This document shows, one piece after another, positions 15,709 through 24,716 of a stretch of DNA of 64,000 nt (its first letter is position 1; each line of letters starts with the position of its first letter). Position numbers and translations under genes: made by a program. Below the pieces are notes generated by a model that was not told the origin of the DNA, did not search any database, and worked only from the letters and a program-made list of their open reading frames with translations. The stretch covers positions 124,001 to 188,000 of the forward strand of contig NZ_FNFM01000006.1 of the NCBI RefSeq assembly GCF_900101095.1. The letters run 5' to 3'. Source of the stretch: Actinopolyspora mzabensis (GTDB lineage: Bacteria; Actinomycetota; Actinomycetes; Mycobacteriales; Pseudonocardiaceae).

Positions 15709-17082
15709 TCAGGCCGTCGTCGCGGCCCCGGCCGGGGTGGTGGTCGAGGCGGCCCGCGCCTTCTTGGCCTCGCCCGGGTCGCTGCCGTCCTTGACGAAGG
15801 TGGACAGCACCGCGACGATCACGTACATCAGCGCGAACGCGATGGCCACGCCGCCACCGCCGAAGACCGGGTGGATGGCGTAGACCGTCACCGGCCCGAG
15901 GAAGGCCGCACCGCCGGCGCCGAAGTTGAGCACCGCCAGCGCCGAGCCCTTGTCCTTGGTGGTGACCATGGACGGCATCAGGGCCGAGAGCGGGACGAAT
16001 CCGGCCAGCAGCACACCGTAGACGGCGCCCAGCGTGGCGGCGACGCCGAAGCTCTCGCTGGCGATCGAGGCGAAGTACCACAGCGGGGTGGCGATCGCGC
16101 AGCCCACGCAGCCGAACCAGGTGACGGTGCGGCGCCAGCCGAAGTAGTCACCCAGCACGCCGAACGCCAGGTTGGCCGCGATGTTGGCGCCGTAGACGAT
16201 GCTGGTCATGGCCGCGATCTCGGGTGCGGTGAGGAAGCCGCCGCCGGGAGTCTCCGGTCCGAAGACGAAGGGGAACATCGCGAAGAAGCCGAACTCCGGC
16301 GCGGTGTTGACGATACGGGTGATGCCGCCCGCCAGGGTCCGCTTGTCGCGCCACACGATGTCGACGCCCTCGATCAGTCGTTTCGGGCTGCGCGGGTTCT
16401 CCACCGTCTCGTCGGCGATGGGCTTGGTGCCGTGCGGTTCGCGGACCGAGCAGCCGATCACACCGCCGACGGCGACCAGTACCAGCGAGAGCACCAGCGT
16501 GTTGTGCAGGCTCATGCCCAGCGGGCCGATCGCGAAGGCGGCCACCGCCGCACCCAGGGTGGGCAGCCCACCGGTGAACACGAACCAGAACCAGCCCGCG
16601 ACCGAACCGCGCATGTGCACCGGGCTGGCCACCTGCGCCCACACCAGGAAGGCGTAGGCGAACAGCGGGTAGGCGAAGCCGCGGATGCCGTAGATGGTCA
16701 CGATCAGCAGGTAGCTCTGCGAGGGGATGGCCACGTACAGGAAGAGCAGTTCGAAGACGACCCACCAGGCCGCGCCGAGCCACATCACGTAGCGGGGTCC
16801 CCAGATCGAGGACAGCGTGCCGGAGAACCAGGAGGCGATCATCACGGCGAGGCCGTAGATGGTCACCGTGGCGAAGGTGGCCTGCGAGCCCGCCAGCCCG
16901 CCGCCCTCGGGCTGCGTCAGGTACTGGGTCAGGTAGGTGATCTCCACGCCGTCGCCGATCATGAAGATCAGCACACCGACGAAGCCCCAGAGCAGCGGCT
17001 TGGGGATGCCGATTCTGTCGAGCCAGCTACGGCTCTCCGATGCGGCGGTCGAACCGTCCGCCGCTGCTGGTTGCTGTACCAA
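15709..17082 (-). CDS. MFS polyol permease (RbtT/DalT/CsbX-like)
   Basis: This 457-residue carrier has 12 predicted membrane helices. Its N-terminal signature (PKPLLWGFVGVLIFMIGDGVEI) and FNFGAGG-type helix near the end resemble ribitol/arabitol permeases of the RbtT/DalT group. It should import a polyol by proton symport. The start is TTG at 17082, supported by GGAGG eight bases upstream. It reads away from a divergent promoter region shared with the dihydroxyacetone-kinase-type operon, which links the two halves of the island. Confidence 0.87.
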   Translation of the reverse strand: MVQQPAAADGSTAASESRSWLDRIGIPKPLLWGFVGVLIFMIGDGVEITYLTQYLTQPEGGGLAGSQATFATVTIYGLAVMIASWFSGTLSSIWGPRYVMWLGAAWWVVFELLFLYVAIPSQSYLLIVTIYGIRGFAYPLFAYAFLVWAQVASPVHMRGSVAGWFWFVFTGGLPTLGAAVAAFAIGPLGMSLHNTLVLSLVLVAVGGVIGCSVREPHGTKPIADETVENPRSPKRLIEGVDIVWRDKRTLAGGITRIVNTAPEFGFFAMFPFVFGPETPGGGFLTAPEIAAMTSIVYGANIAANLAFGVLGDYFGWRRTVTWFGCVGCAIATPLWYFASIASESFGVAATLGAVYGVLLAGFVPLSALMPSMVTTKDKGSALAVLNFGAGGAAFLGPVTVYAIHPVFGGGGVAIAFALMYVIVAVLSTFVKDGSDPGEAKKARAASTTTPAGAATTA

Positions 17083-17414
17083 TGTTTTCGCCTCCGAAGC
17101 GACTGGTGTTGCCGGACCCCGCGGCCTCGGTCGAGGGGTCTTCGTTGACGCGGCGGATGGGCGATCTAGCTGTGATGCGCGGCACCGCCGGTGTTAACCG
17201 TGTATCATGCACCTCGTTACTTTCACGCGCAAGATGTTATTTCCGAGTTTCCGGTTGTGCTCGCAACGTGTACGACTGTGGATCGTTCCAGGGGGGATCG
17301 GCCGGACTCGCTGCGTTGTTCGAACCACTCGCCGCCCGAGGGCGCGTCAACTCGGGGCTGGACAATTAAAGTAGCTAGCGTTAATTTAACTTCAAGTTTG
17401 TGAAAGGACAGCGC
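17083..17414. promoter_or_regulatory. Divergent promoter region of the polyol island
   Basis: These 332 bp between permease and HAD/kinase operon are clearly richer in A+T than the flanking genes. Near the plus-strand start is the near-palindrome GTTAATTTAAC (17380-17390), next to CTAGC and TTAAAG tracts; GTGTTAACCGTG occurs around 17190-17202. One or both are candidate operators, but no regulator gene lies in the island. No small gene is evident. Confidence 0.5.
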
Positions 17415-18137
17415 ATGACGGTCAGTCAGGTAACCGAGCCCCGGTCGACGGGACCGCTGCGGGCGGTCGTGTTCGACATGGACGGCGTACTGGTGGAGAG
17501 CGAACACCTCTGGGAACGGATGTGGAGCCGCTACGCCGCCCGGCACGGGCACGAGTGGAGCGCCGAGGACACCTCGACGGTCCAGGGCATGAGCTCGCCC
17601 GAATGGTCGGCCTATCTGGGCAGGGTCTGCGGGACCCCGGAACCCGCCTCGGAGACCGAACGCGCGGTCGTCGACGACATGATCGCCGCGCTGGAGGACG
17701 GCGAGATCGAGCTGCTCGACGGCGCCCGCGAGATGGTCACCGAGGTCAGCGCGATGGTTCCGATCGCGCTCGCCTCCTCGGCCGCCAGGCCGCTGATCGA
17801 CGCCGTGCTGCAGCGGCACGGTCTGGCCGAGCACTTCACGGCCACCGTCTCCAGTGCCGAGGTGGCCAGGGGCAAGCCCAGCCCCGACGTCTACACCGAG
17901 GCCGCCCGGCGCCTCGGATTCACCGGCGCGGAGTGCGCGGGAGTCGAGGACTCCAGCAACGGGATCCGCGCCGCCCACGCGGCGGGGATGAGCGTGGTCG
18001 CCATCCCCAACACCGGGTATCCCCCCAAGCCGGACGCCATCGCCTCGGCCACCGTCGTCGCCGATTCGCTGGACCACGTGCGGAAAACCCTGCTGTCCAT
18101 GCTGTCCGACCCCGTTACCGAGAGCGAGGGTGCCTGA
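17415..18137 (+). CDS. HAD-superfamily sugar-phosphate phosphatase/mutase-like
   Basis: A 240-residue HAD subfamily IA protein (beta-phosphoglucomutase/phosphatase type) with complete motifs: FDMDGVLVESE, LASSAARP, GKPSPDVYTEA and GVEDSSNGIRAA. It likely dephosphorylates or isomerises a sugar phosphate. ATG 17415 follows AAAGGA. It is the first gene of a tightly coupled operon; its stop overlaps the next ATG by one base. Confidence 0.87.
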   Translation: MTVSQVTEPRSTGPLRAVVFDMDGVLVESEHLWERMWSRYAARHGHEWSAEDTSTVQGMSSPEWSAYLGRVCGTPEPASETERAVVDDMIAALEDGEIELLDGAREMVTEVSAMVPIALASSAARPLIDAVLQRHGLAEHFTATVSSAEVARGKPSPDVYTEAARRLGFTGAECAGVEDSSNGIRAAHAAGMSVVAIPNTGYPPKPDAIASATVVADSLDHVRKTLLSMLSDPVTESEGA

Positions 18138-19876
18138 TGACCGGACTGACGGACTCCGCCACGTTCAAGGACTCCTGGCTGGACGGTTTCGTCGCCGCCT
18201 ACGGCCGCACCGTGGCGCGCGTGCCCGGTGCCTACGGCGTGGTGGGCAGGCACGCTCCCCGCCAGGGCAAGGTCTCGGTGATCATCGGCGGCGGCTGCGG
18301 GCACTACCCGGCCTTCGCCGGGCTCGTCGGCCCCGGCTTCGCCGACGCCGCCGTCATCGGCGACGTGTTCACCAGCCCCAGCGCCGAGCAGGTCTACCGG
18401 ACCGCGCTGGCCGCCGACGCCGGAGCGGGTGTGCTGTTCAGCTACGGCAACTACTCCGGCGACGTGATGCACTTCGGGCTAGCCGCGCGGCGACTGGCCG
18501 CCGAGGGCATCGACAGCCGCACCGTGCTGGTCACCGACGACATCGCCAGCGGCTCCGCCGACACCCCCGAGGTCCGGCGCGGCGTGGCGGGCGACTTCTT
18601 CGTGTTCAAGGTCGCCGGTGCCGCGGCCGAACGAGGCGAGAGCCTGGACAGCGTGGCCGCGTTGGCGCGCAAGGCCAACGACCGCACCCGCACCTACGGC
18701 GCGGCCTTCGGCGGCTGCACCCTGCCCGGCAAGTCGGAGCCGCTGTTCACCGTCGACTCCGGCCGGATGGAACTGGGACTGGGGATTCACGGCGAGTCCG
18801 GCGCGCGCGGCGTGGACGCCATGAGCGCCGAGGACCTGGCCGCCGAACTGGTCGACAACCTGCTGACCGAGCTGCCCGCCGGCACCGAGCGGGTGGCCGT
18901 GCTGCTCAACGGCCTCGGCCGCACCAAGTACGAGGAGATGTTCGCCTGCTACCCGGCCATCGAGCGCAGGCTGCGGGCCGCCGGGCTGCGCCCGCACCGC
19001 CCCGAGGTCGGGGAGTTCGTCACCTCGCTGGACATGGCCGGACTGTCGCTGTCGCTGCTCGCGCTGGACGACGAGCTCGCCGAGCTCTACGAGGCCGACT
19101 GCGACACCCCCGGTTACCGGCCGCTGCGGCCGCTGACCGGCCACGAGCCCACTCCGGAGGAACGCGGCGCGGCACCCACCGAGGAGTCCACCAGCCGGGG
19201 CGGGCTCGTGCACGAGCTGCTCGAGCGCGCGCTGGGCGACGTGGCCGACGCCGAGGACGAGCTGGGGCGGCTCGACGCGGTGGCGGGCGACGGTGACCAC
19301 GGTCAGGGCATCGTGCGCGGCCTGCGCGCCGCCGTTCGGGCCGCCGACCACGCGGGCAGCGACGCGGCCGATCCCCGTTCGATCGGTGACGCGCTGCTGG
19401 CGGCCGGGACCGCGCTGGCCGACGCCGCGGGCGGCGCCTCCGGAGCGCTCTACGGAACCCTGCTCAGCCAGACCGGCGCCGGGCTGCGCGAACACGCGAC
19501 GGTGGACACCGCTGTGCTGGCCGAAGCGGTACGGGAGGCGTCCCGAGCGGTCGCCGAACTCGGTGGCTCCGCCAGGGGCGACAAGACGCTGCTCGACGCG
19601 CTGGAACCGTTCGCCGAAGAACTCGCCGAGTGCTCCCGGGCAGGCACCGAGCTGCCCAACGCGCTGACCGCCGCCGCCGAGGTGGCCACCAAGGCGGCGC
19701 AGGACACCGCGCGGCTGACCTCCGCACGTGGCCGTGCCTCGCGGTTGGGCGGGCACGACCAGGGCACCGCCGATCCCGGTGCCACCTCACTGGCCCTGCT
19801 GCTCGGCGCGGTGGCCGCCGGAGTCTCCGACGGCGCGTGCGAGCGGAATCGTCGAAAGGGGAACCCGGAATCATGA
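18137..19876 (+). CDS. DhaK-DhaL fused dihydroxyacetone/tetrulose kinase (ATP-dependent)
   Basis: A 579-residue protein. The N-terminal DhaK domain (about 1-330) has GGGCGHYPAF, GDVFTSPS and the His in GLGIHGESG that covalently binds the ketose carbonyl. The C-terminal DhaL domain (about 355-560) has the Mg-ATP aspartates in AVAGDGDHG and the GGASGALYGT loop. Such one-piece kinases phosphorylate dihydroxyacetone, and in Mycobacterium smegmatis related ones act on D- or L-erythrulose in tetritol catabolism. Coupling to an RpiB isomerase (ATGA overlap) favours a tetrulose, by inference. Confidence 0.88.
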   Translation: MTGLTDSATFKDSWLDGFVAAYGRTVARVPGAYGVVGRHAPRQGKVSVIIGGGCGHYPAFAGLVGPGFADAAVIGDVFTSPSAEQVYRTALAADAGAGVLFSYGNYSGDVMHFGLAARRLAAEGIDSRTVLVTDDIASGSADTPEVRRGVAGDFFVFKVAGAAAERGESLDSVAALARKANDRTRTYGAAFGGCTLPGKSEPLFTVDSGRMELGLGIHGESGARGVDAMSAEDLAAELVDNLLTELPAGTERVAVLLNGLGRTKYEEMFACYPAIERRLRAAGLRPHRPEVGEFVTSLDMAGLSLSLLALDDELAELYEADCDTPGYRPLRPLTGHEPTPEERGAAPTEESTSRGGLVHELLERALGDVADAEDELGRLDAVAGDGDHGQGIVRGLRAAVRAADHAGSDAADPRSIGDALLAAGTALADAAGGASGALYGTLLSQTGAGLREHATVDTAVLAEAVREASRAVAELGGSARGDKTLLDALEPFAEELAECSRAGTELPNALTAAAEVATKAAQDTARLTSARGRASRLGGHDQGTADPGATSLALLLGAVAAGVSDGACERNRRKGNPES

Positions 19877-20337
19877 GCCCGATCACCGTGGCCGTGGCGG
19901 CCGACAACGCCGGTGTGGCACTCAAGAAACTGATCGCCGAACAGCTGGAGGGTGACGTCAGGGTCGCCGAGGTGCTGGACTACGGCGTGCACGACGACTC
20001 CGACGACCGCGCCTACCCCCGGCTGGGGCTGGCGGCGGCGGAAGCCGTGGCGCGCGGCGACGCCGACCGCGCGGTGCTGATCTGCGGCACCGGCATCGGC
20101 ATGTGCATCTCGGCGAACAAGGTCGACGGGGTGCGCGCTACCGTCGCGCACGACTCCTACTCGGCGGAGCGCTCCATCAAGTCGAACGACTGCCAGGTAC
20201 TGACCATGGGGTCCAGGGTCATCGGACCCGAACTGGCCAAACGACTGGTCGACGAGTGGCTGGGCTATTCCTTCGACCCGTCCTCGGCGAGCGCGGCCAA
20301 GGTCGCATACATAACCGACTACGAACACCAGAGCTGA
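19873..20337 (+). CDS. RpiB-family sugar-phosphate isomerase
   Basis: This 154-residue RpiB/LacAB-type isomerase has the N-terminal VAADNAG and the active-site cysteine segment ICGTGIGMCISANKV, followed by RATVAHDSYSAERS. The family interconverts aldose and ketose phosphates; members in tetritol pathways convert erythrulose-4-phosphate to erythrose-4-phosphate, while others act on ribose-5-phosphate. It overlaps the kinase stop by four bases, so kinase and isomerase probably act in sequence. Confidence 0.88.
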   Translation: MSPITVAVAADNAGVALKKLIAEQLEGDVRVAEVLDYGVHDDSDDRAYPRLGLAAAEAVARGDADRAVLICGTGIGMCISANKVDGVRATVAHDSYSAERSIKSNDCQVLTMGSRVIGPELAKRLVDEWLGYSFDPSSASAAKVAYITDYEHQS

Positions 20338-20340
20338 TAG

Positions 20341-20372
20341 CCGCGGCCCGCGGCGGTCGCCGCGGCCGGAGC
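20341..20372 (+). terminator. GC-rich hairpin between RpiB and dehydrogenase genes
   Basis: CCGCGGCC...CCGCGGCCGG pairing directly after the isomerase stop could attenuate transcription into the downstream pair. There is no T-run. Confidence 0.3.
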
Positions 20373-20466
20373 GGTCGGGGCGCCGTGCCCGCGAAGGCCG
20401 GTAACCCCGGGAACCGCCGCGGTGAGCCATCGGACAGCGGTGAGACCGCTGAAGGAGGAATGAACA

Positions 20467-21504
20467 GTGCGCGTGCTGGCAGCGGGCGACAACTTCGTCG
20501 GCCCCGACCTGCTCGAGAACGCCGTGCGTTCCAGGGTGAACGACGTCGAGGTCGGCAAGCTCAAACTGCCCTGGCCGGTCGAGCCGTTCGGCCCCGTCGG
20601 CGGGGTCGAGGAGGCCAGCGGGACCGAACAGCAGGTGATCGAGGCCGTCGAGGGCGCCGAGGTGTGCGTGACCCAGATGGCGCCGTTCACCGAGCGCGTG
20701 TTCGCCGCCGCCCCCTCGCTGAAACTGGTCGCGGTCTCGCGCGGTGGTCCGGTCAACGTGGATCTCGCGGCGGCGACCAGGGCAGGGGTGACGGTCACCT
20801 ACGCCCCCGGGCGCAACGCCGCCGCTGCCGCCGAGTACGCGGTGGGCATGATCCTGGCCGCGATGCGCCGCATCCCCGACTCCGACGCCGAGCTCAAACG
20901 GGGCAACTGGCGGGGCGACTTCTACGCCTACCCCGAGGCGGGCATCGAGCTGGAGGGCAGCACGGTCGGCCTGGTCGGCTACGGCGCGATCGGCAGCAGG
21001 GTGGCCAGGGTGCTGCGCGCCTTCGGCGCGGAAGTGCTGGTGGCCGACCCCTACACCGACCAGGACGCGCTGCGCGCCGACGGGGTGGAACCCCTCGCGC
21101 TGGACGAGATGCTGCCCCGCTGCTCGGTGGTCAGCCTGCACGCCAGGCTCACCCCGGAGACCAAGCACCTGCTCGACGCCGACCGCCTGGCGCTGCTGCC
21201 CGAGGGCGCGGTGCTGGTCAACACCGCCCGCGGTGGCCTGCTCGACTACCAGCCGCTGCCGGGGCTGCTGCGCAGCGGCAAGCTGGGTGCGCTGGCGCTG
21301 GACGTCTACGACGAGGAGCCCCCGCCGCCGGAGTGGCCGCTGCACGGCGCGCCCAACCTCATCACCACCCCGCACCTCGCGGGCGCGACCCGGCAGACCG
21401 CGCACCGCGCCGCCGAGATCGTGGCCGCCGAGGTGGATCGGTTCGCGCGGGGCGAGCGGGCCGCGCACCTGGCCAATCCCGACGTCCGGGGGAGCGAGAC
21501 ATGA
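20467..21504 (+). CDS. D-isomer-specific 2-hydroxyacid dehydrogenase (NAD-dependent)
   Basis: A 345-residue protein with the family layout: catalytic-domain N-terminus, Rossmann motif VGYGAIGSRVARVLRAFG (about 175), the substrate Arg in VNTARGGLLD, Glu in the DVYDEEP segment and His in TTPHLAGATR. These enzymes reduce 2-keto acids or oxidise 2-hydroxyacids. A strong AAGGAGGA site precedes GTG 20467. Its place among sugar kinases suggests oxidation of a sugar-derived hydroxyacid. Stop overlaps the next ATG (ATGA). Confidence 0.87.
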   Translation: MRVLAAGDNFVGPDLLENAVRSRVNDVEVGKLKLPWPVEPFGPVGGVEEASGTEQQVIEAVEGAEVCVTQMAPFTERVFAAAPSLKLVAVSRGGPVNVDLAAATRAGVTVTYAPGRNAAAAAEYAVGMILAAMRRIPDSDAELKRGNWRGDFYAYPEAGIELEGSTVGLVGYGAIGSRVARVLRAFGAEVLVADPYTDQDALRADGVEPLALDEMLPRCSVVSLHARLTPETKHLLDADRLALLPEGAVLVNTARGGLLDYQPLPGLLRSGKLGALALDVYDEEPPPPEWPLHGAPNLITTPHLAGATRQTAHRAAEIVAAEVDRFARGERAAHLANPDVRGSET

Positions 21505-22958
21505 TCACCGCGGTCGACATCGGAACTTCGCTGACCAAGGCGGCGGCCTTCGACGACTCGGGCCGCGTGCTCGCCGAGGCGAGCAGGCAGTCGCACCTGG
21601 AGCACTACCCCGACGGCAGGGTGGAGCAGGACCTCGACGACGTGGTGTCCACCGTGGCCGCCGTGGTGCGCGACGTGGGTGAGCAGACCGGGCAGCAGCC
21701 GCGCGCCGTGGCGCTGACCGGGCAGGGCGACGGGTTGTGGTTGCGGGACTCCGCCGGGAGGCCGGTCCGGCAGCCCATCTCGTGGATGGACGGTCGCGCC
21801 GCTTCCGTGGTCAAGCGGTGGCAGCGCGACGGGGTCAGCAGGCAGGTCTACGAGCGCACCGGCAACGGGCTGTTCCCCGGTGCGCAGGGACCCCTGCTGG
21901 CCCACCTTCGCGACAACGAGCCGGAGTCGCTGCGCGACGCCGCGGTCGCCGGGTACTGCGTCGACTCGGTGTTGCACGTGCTGACCGGCGAGATCAGCGT
22001 GGACGCCTCGGACGCCTCCGTGCCGTTCCTGGACGCCGACACCAGGGAGTACGACGAGCTGGCGCTGGAGGCGTGCGGGCTGTCCGAGTTCCGGCACCTG
22101 CTGCCCAAACCGGCCCGGCCGAGGCAGCTGTTCGAACTCGACGCCAACGGCGCGGAACTGCTGGGGCTGCCCCGGGGGTTGCCGGTCACGGCGGGCCCGT
22201 TCGACCTGCCGGCCTGCGCCGTGGGCGGCGGGCTGCACGAGTTCGGCGACGGGCTGCTGATCGTGGGAACCACGCTGGCCTGCCAGGTGCTCACCGAGAC
22301 GGGCAACCGCCGTTGGCAGGAAGAGCCCTCCGGGATGTGGTTGTGCACGCCAGAGGAGAACCAGCTGCTGCACGGCATGCCCGCGATGGTGGGCACCGCC
22401 AGCCTCGACTGGGTGCTGGACCTGCTCGGCATGGAGATCGGTGATCTCGGCGGAGCGCTGGAGGCCAGCCCGCCGGGAGCCAACGACGTCTCCGCGCTGC
22501 CGTTCCTGGCGCCGGGCGGGGAGCGCTCGCCGTTCGTGGATCCGCGCGCCAGCGGGCAGATCAGCGGGGTGCGGTTGGGCACCAGCCGCAGCGACGTGGT
22601 GCGGGCGGTCTGCGAGAGCGTGGCCTACGCGGCGCGGCACTGCTTCGAGGCGGCCGGGTTGAACGGCAAGCTGGTGGCCTGCGGCGGCGGCACGCGCTCG
22701 CATCCCTGGGCGCAGGTGTTCGCCGACGTGCTGGGGCAGCCGCTGCACCTCACGGACGATCCCGGCATGGGGGCCAGGGGAGCGGCGGTGACGGCCGCCC
22801 GCGCGCTGGGTGACGAGGTGGACTCCGGCGAGTGGACGTTGCCGCTGCGCGAGGTCCGCCCCAACCCGGACGTGCGGGAGCGCTACGAGGACGGCTACCG
22901 CCGCTACCGCGAGACGCTGGACAGCATGCGCGAGCTCTGGCGCGACTGGATGGGCTGA
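21501..22958 (+). CDS. FGGY-family carbohydrate kinase (xylulokinase/erythritol-kinase-like)
   Basis: A 485-residue FGGY kinase with AVDIGTSLTKAAAFD at the start, GQGDGLWL, PISWMDGR (substrate site), AVGGGLHEFGDGLLIVGTTLACQ and ACGGGTRSHPWAQV (ATP-binding loop). It is only distantly similar by eye to the other FGGY kinase at 13286 and probably takes a different substrate. Co-translated with the dehydrogenase. Erythritol kinase of Brucella is also FGGY, so a tetritol or tetronate substrate is conceivable. Confidence 0.84.
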   Translation: MITAVDIGTSLTKAAAFDDSGRVLAEASRQSHLEHYPDGRVEQDLDDVVSTVAAVVRDVGEQTGQQPRAVALTGQGDGLWLRDSAGRPVRQPISWMDGRAASVVKRWQRDGVSRQVYERTGNGLFPGAQGPLLAHLRDNEPESLRDAAVAGYCVDSVLHVLTGEISVDASDASVPFLDADTREYDELALEACGLSEFRHLLPKPARPRQLFELDANGAELLGLPRGLPVTAGPFDLPACAVGGGLHEFGDGLLIVGTTLACQVLTETGNRRWQEEPSGMWLCTPEENQLLHGMPAMVGTASLDWVLDLLGMEIGDLGGALEASPPGANDVSALPFLAPGGERSPFVDPRASGQISGVRLGTSRSDVVRAVCESVAYAARHCFEAAGLNGKLVACGGGTRSHPWAQVFADVLGQPLHLTDDPGMGARGAAVTAARALGDEVDSGEWTLPLREVRPNPDVRERYEDGYRRYRETLDSMRELWRDWMG

Positions 22959-22981
22959 GACTCACGGGCCGAGATCGCTCT

Positions 22982-23017
22982 CCACGGGGTCGCTTCCCAC
23001 GCGGTCGCTCCCCGTGG
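22982..23017 (+). terminator. Terminator of the kinase operon
   Basis: CCACGGGG pairs with CCCCGTGG across 20 bases, starting 24 bp after the FGGY stop. The remaining 22959-23266 interval holds one P repeat and no gene. Confidence 0.55.
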
Positions 23018-23022
23018 GGCGC

Positions 23023-23046
23023 GGCGATTTCGCGAGAAATTTACGT
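23023..23046 (+). repeat. Short hairpin repeat P
   Basis: GGCGATTTC-GCGA-GAAATTTACG, 65 bp past the FGGY kinase stop and just behind its terminator hairpin, in the sense orientation of that gene. No 111-bp element is present here. Confidence 0.65.
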
Positions 23047-23266
23047 CGTCGTGGGGTGGTTGGCGCCTCCTTTCGCCGCCCCGCGAGGGTGGGACCGTGA
23101 CCGGACACTGTCGGATCCCTCGTCCGAGGAGGTCACGGTTCCACCCGGCATTTCGCGTTTCCCGGCGGCTCCCGTTTCGGGCACTCCGCTCGCGACGCGC
23201 CCGCCGGCAGCCCGTGCCGGTGCGACACGGTGCCGAGTACCGCGTCGTGGCCCGAGCGGACGTTGT

Positions 23267-23701
23267 TCAGGCGTTCGTCGTACTCGGAGTGGCTCCCGAC
23301 TCGCGCGGTTTGCGCAGCAGCCGGTCGACCGAGTAGTCGCCACCGCTGAAGCCGAGGGCGAGTGCGGCGGCGGCCAGCACGAGCACGTACTCGTAACCGG
23401 AGAAGCCCTGGCTGAGGTGGACGAAGAACAACGCCCCGAGCATGTTCAGCGCCAGCAGCACCCCGGCGAGGGGCAGCGCGATGCCCAGGATCAGCGCGAT
23501 TCCGCCCAGCGTCTCCACCAGCGCGGCGAACCAGGCTGATACTCCGGGGGCGGGGATCCCCATGCCCGCGAACGTGTCCGCGGTGCCGCTGACCCCCCAC
23601 TGGGTGAGTTTCTGCAGGCCGTGCACGATGAACACGGCTCCGAGCACGACTCGCCCGAGAAGCAGGGCGAGATCGCGGACTGCGGTTGGTAACTGCGGCA
23701 C
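23267..23701 (-). CDS. DoxX-family membrane protein
   Basis: A protein of about 145 residues with four membrane helices: LLLGRVVLGAVFIVHGLQKL, the ALVETLGGIALILGI helix, LNMLGALFFVH and YVLVLAAAALAL. These match DoxX proteins, thought to work in redox or thiol stress complexes. GTG 23701 is chosen because GGGAGGAAGACC precedes it. It is transcribed divergently from a MarR regulator with shared operators, so it is the probable target of that regulator. Confidence 0.85.
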   Translation of the reverse strand: MPQLPTAVRDLALLLGRVVLGAVFIVHGLQKLTQWGVSGTADTFAGMGIPAPGVSAWFAALVETLGGIALILGIALPLAGVLLALNMLGALFFVHLSQGFSGYEYVLVLAAAALALGFSGGDYSVDRLLRKPRESGATPSTTNA

Positions 23702-23742
23702 GGTCTTCCTCCCGTGGTTCGGCGTCGGGTGGCCCCGAGCGG

Positions 23743-23797
23743 GTAGTTCAAATTGAAACCACCACGAAATTACCGGGTTGTTCAAATTCGAACAACC
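23743..23797. promoter_or_regulatory. MarR operator pair
   Basis: Between the divergent starts are GGTTGTTC...GAACAACC (23776-23797, 8-bp perfect arms) and a second TTCAAATTGAA palindrome (23747-23757). Both share the TTCAAATT core, and both overlap the probable promoters of doxX and marR. Confidence 0.7.
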
Positions 23798-23811
23798 GCT
23801 ATGGTGGGTGC

Positions 23812-24267
23812 ATGACGCGACCGAGGTGGCTGGATTCCGAGGAAAAGGCCGCGTGGAACGCCTTTCTGGAGGCGAGTCACCGGGTGGAGCGGCGTGTGGA
23901 ACATCACCTGCGCGAGCAGGAGGGGCTGTCGCACCCGCAGTACGAGATCCTGGTGCGGCTGGCCGACGAGCCGGAGTGGCAGCTGCGGATGACCGAGCTG
24001 GCCGAGTCGCTGCTGACCTCCAAGAGTGGTGCTTCGTACCAGATCGGCAAGCTCGAGAAGGCCGGGCTGGTGTATCGCAGCTCGTGCCCCGGCGACGATC
24101 GCGGGGTGTTCGCGGTGTTGACCGAGGAGGGCATGGCCAAGCTGCGTCGCGTGGCCCCCGGCCACGTGGAGCTGGTCCGCTCCTCGCTGATCGACCTGCT
24201 CAGCCGCGAACAGCTCGCGGCGCTGACCGACGGCCTCGACACCGTCGCGCGCGGGCTGGAGGACTGA
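23812..24267 (+). CDS. MarR-family transcriptional regulator
   Basis: A 151-residue winged-helix protein. Its recognition region is MTELAESLLTSKSGASYQIGKLEKAGLVYR and its wing SCPGDDRGVFAVLTEEG. MarR dimers bind palindromes such as those lying 15-65 bp upstream, so it likely represses itself and the DoxX gene until a ligand or oxidant is bound. Confidence 0.88.
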   Translation: MTRPRWLDSEEKAAWNAFLEASHRVERRVEHHLREQEGLSHPQYEILVRLADEPEWQLRMTELAESLLTSKSGASYQIGKLEKAGLVYRSSCPGDDRGVFAVLTEEGMAKLRRVAPGHVELVRSSLIDLLSREQLAALTDGLDTVARGLED

Positions 24268-24412
24268 GCGGCGCGTCCCCGAGCACGTGCTTCCCGGCTT
24301 CGAGTGCTCGGGCCGACACGAGTCGAGCGGCTGAGCGCGGTGCTCCGAGAGCTACGTCGTCTCCGAGAATCTTTCGGCGTGTCTCGTGCGCTGTCTTGCA
24401 CCGGGGCTTCGC

Positions 24413-24433
24413 ACATTTCGCGAGAAATCGACG
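24413..24433 (+). repeat. Short hairpin repeat P
   Basis: CATTTC-GCGA-GAAATCGACG between the convergent MarR and DUF397 genes. The downstream ~70 bp, including the DUF397 stop region, is similar to the P copy at 26942, so this segment was duplicated with DUF397. Confidence 0.6.
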
Positions 24434-24464
24434 CCCCGGCCACGGCGTAAACGGCGTCTGTTGG

Positions 24465-24671
24465 TCAGCTCTGGTCGTAGTCGCCGGTTTTGAGGCGGTT
24501 CAAGAATCCTGCCCAGGCTGCGGGGGTGACGGTGAGAGTGCCGCCCGCGCGGTCCTTGGTGTCGCGGATGGTGATGGTGGGGTCGGCGAAGCCGACTTCG
24601 ACGCAGTGGGCGTTGTTGGCGCTGCGGCTGGGCTTGCGCCATGTGTGCGGTGCGGGATGTTCACGGGTCAT
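24465..24671 (-). CDS. DUF397 protein, copy 1
   Basis: A 68-residue protein with the DUF397 pattern: TWRKPSRSANNAHCVEVG, then IRDTKDRAGGTLTVTPAAWAGFLNRLK. DUF397 genes accompany XRE/DUF5753 regulators in actinomycetes, with links to development and toxin-antitoxin-like behaviour. This one lacks an adjacent XRE gene and appears to be a duplicate of the copy at 26996. ATG 24671 is used; the frame stays open upstream. Confidence 0.85.
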   Translation of the reverse strand: MTREHPAPHTWRKPSRSANNAHCVEVGFADPTITIRDTKDRAGGTLTVTPAAWAGFLNRLKTGDYDQS

Positions 24672-24716
24672 CGTCACGGCTGAGTTCCACCTTCCTGGCT
24701 GATCGGACACCGAACA

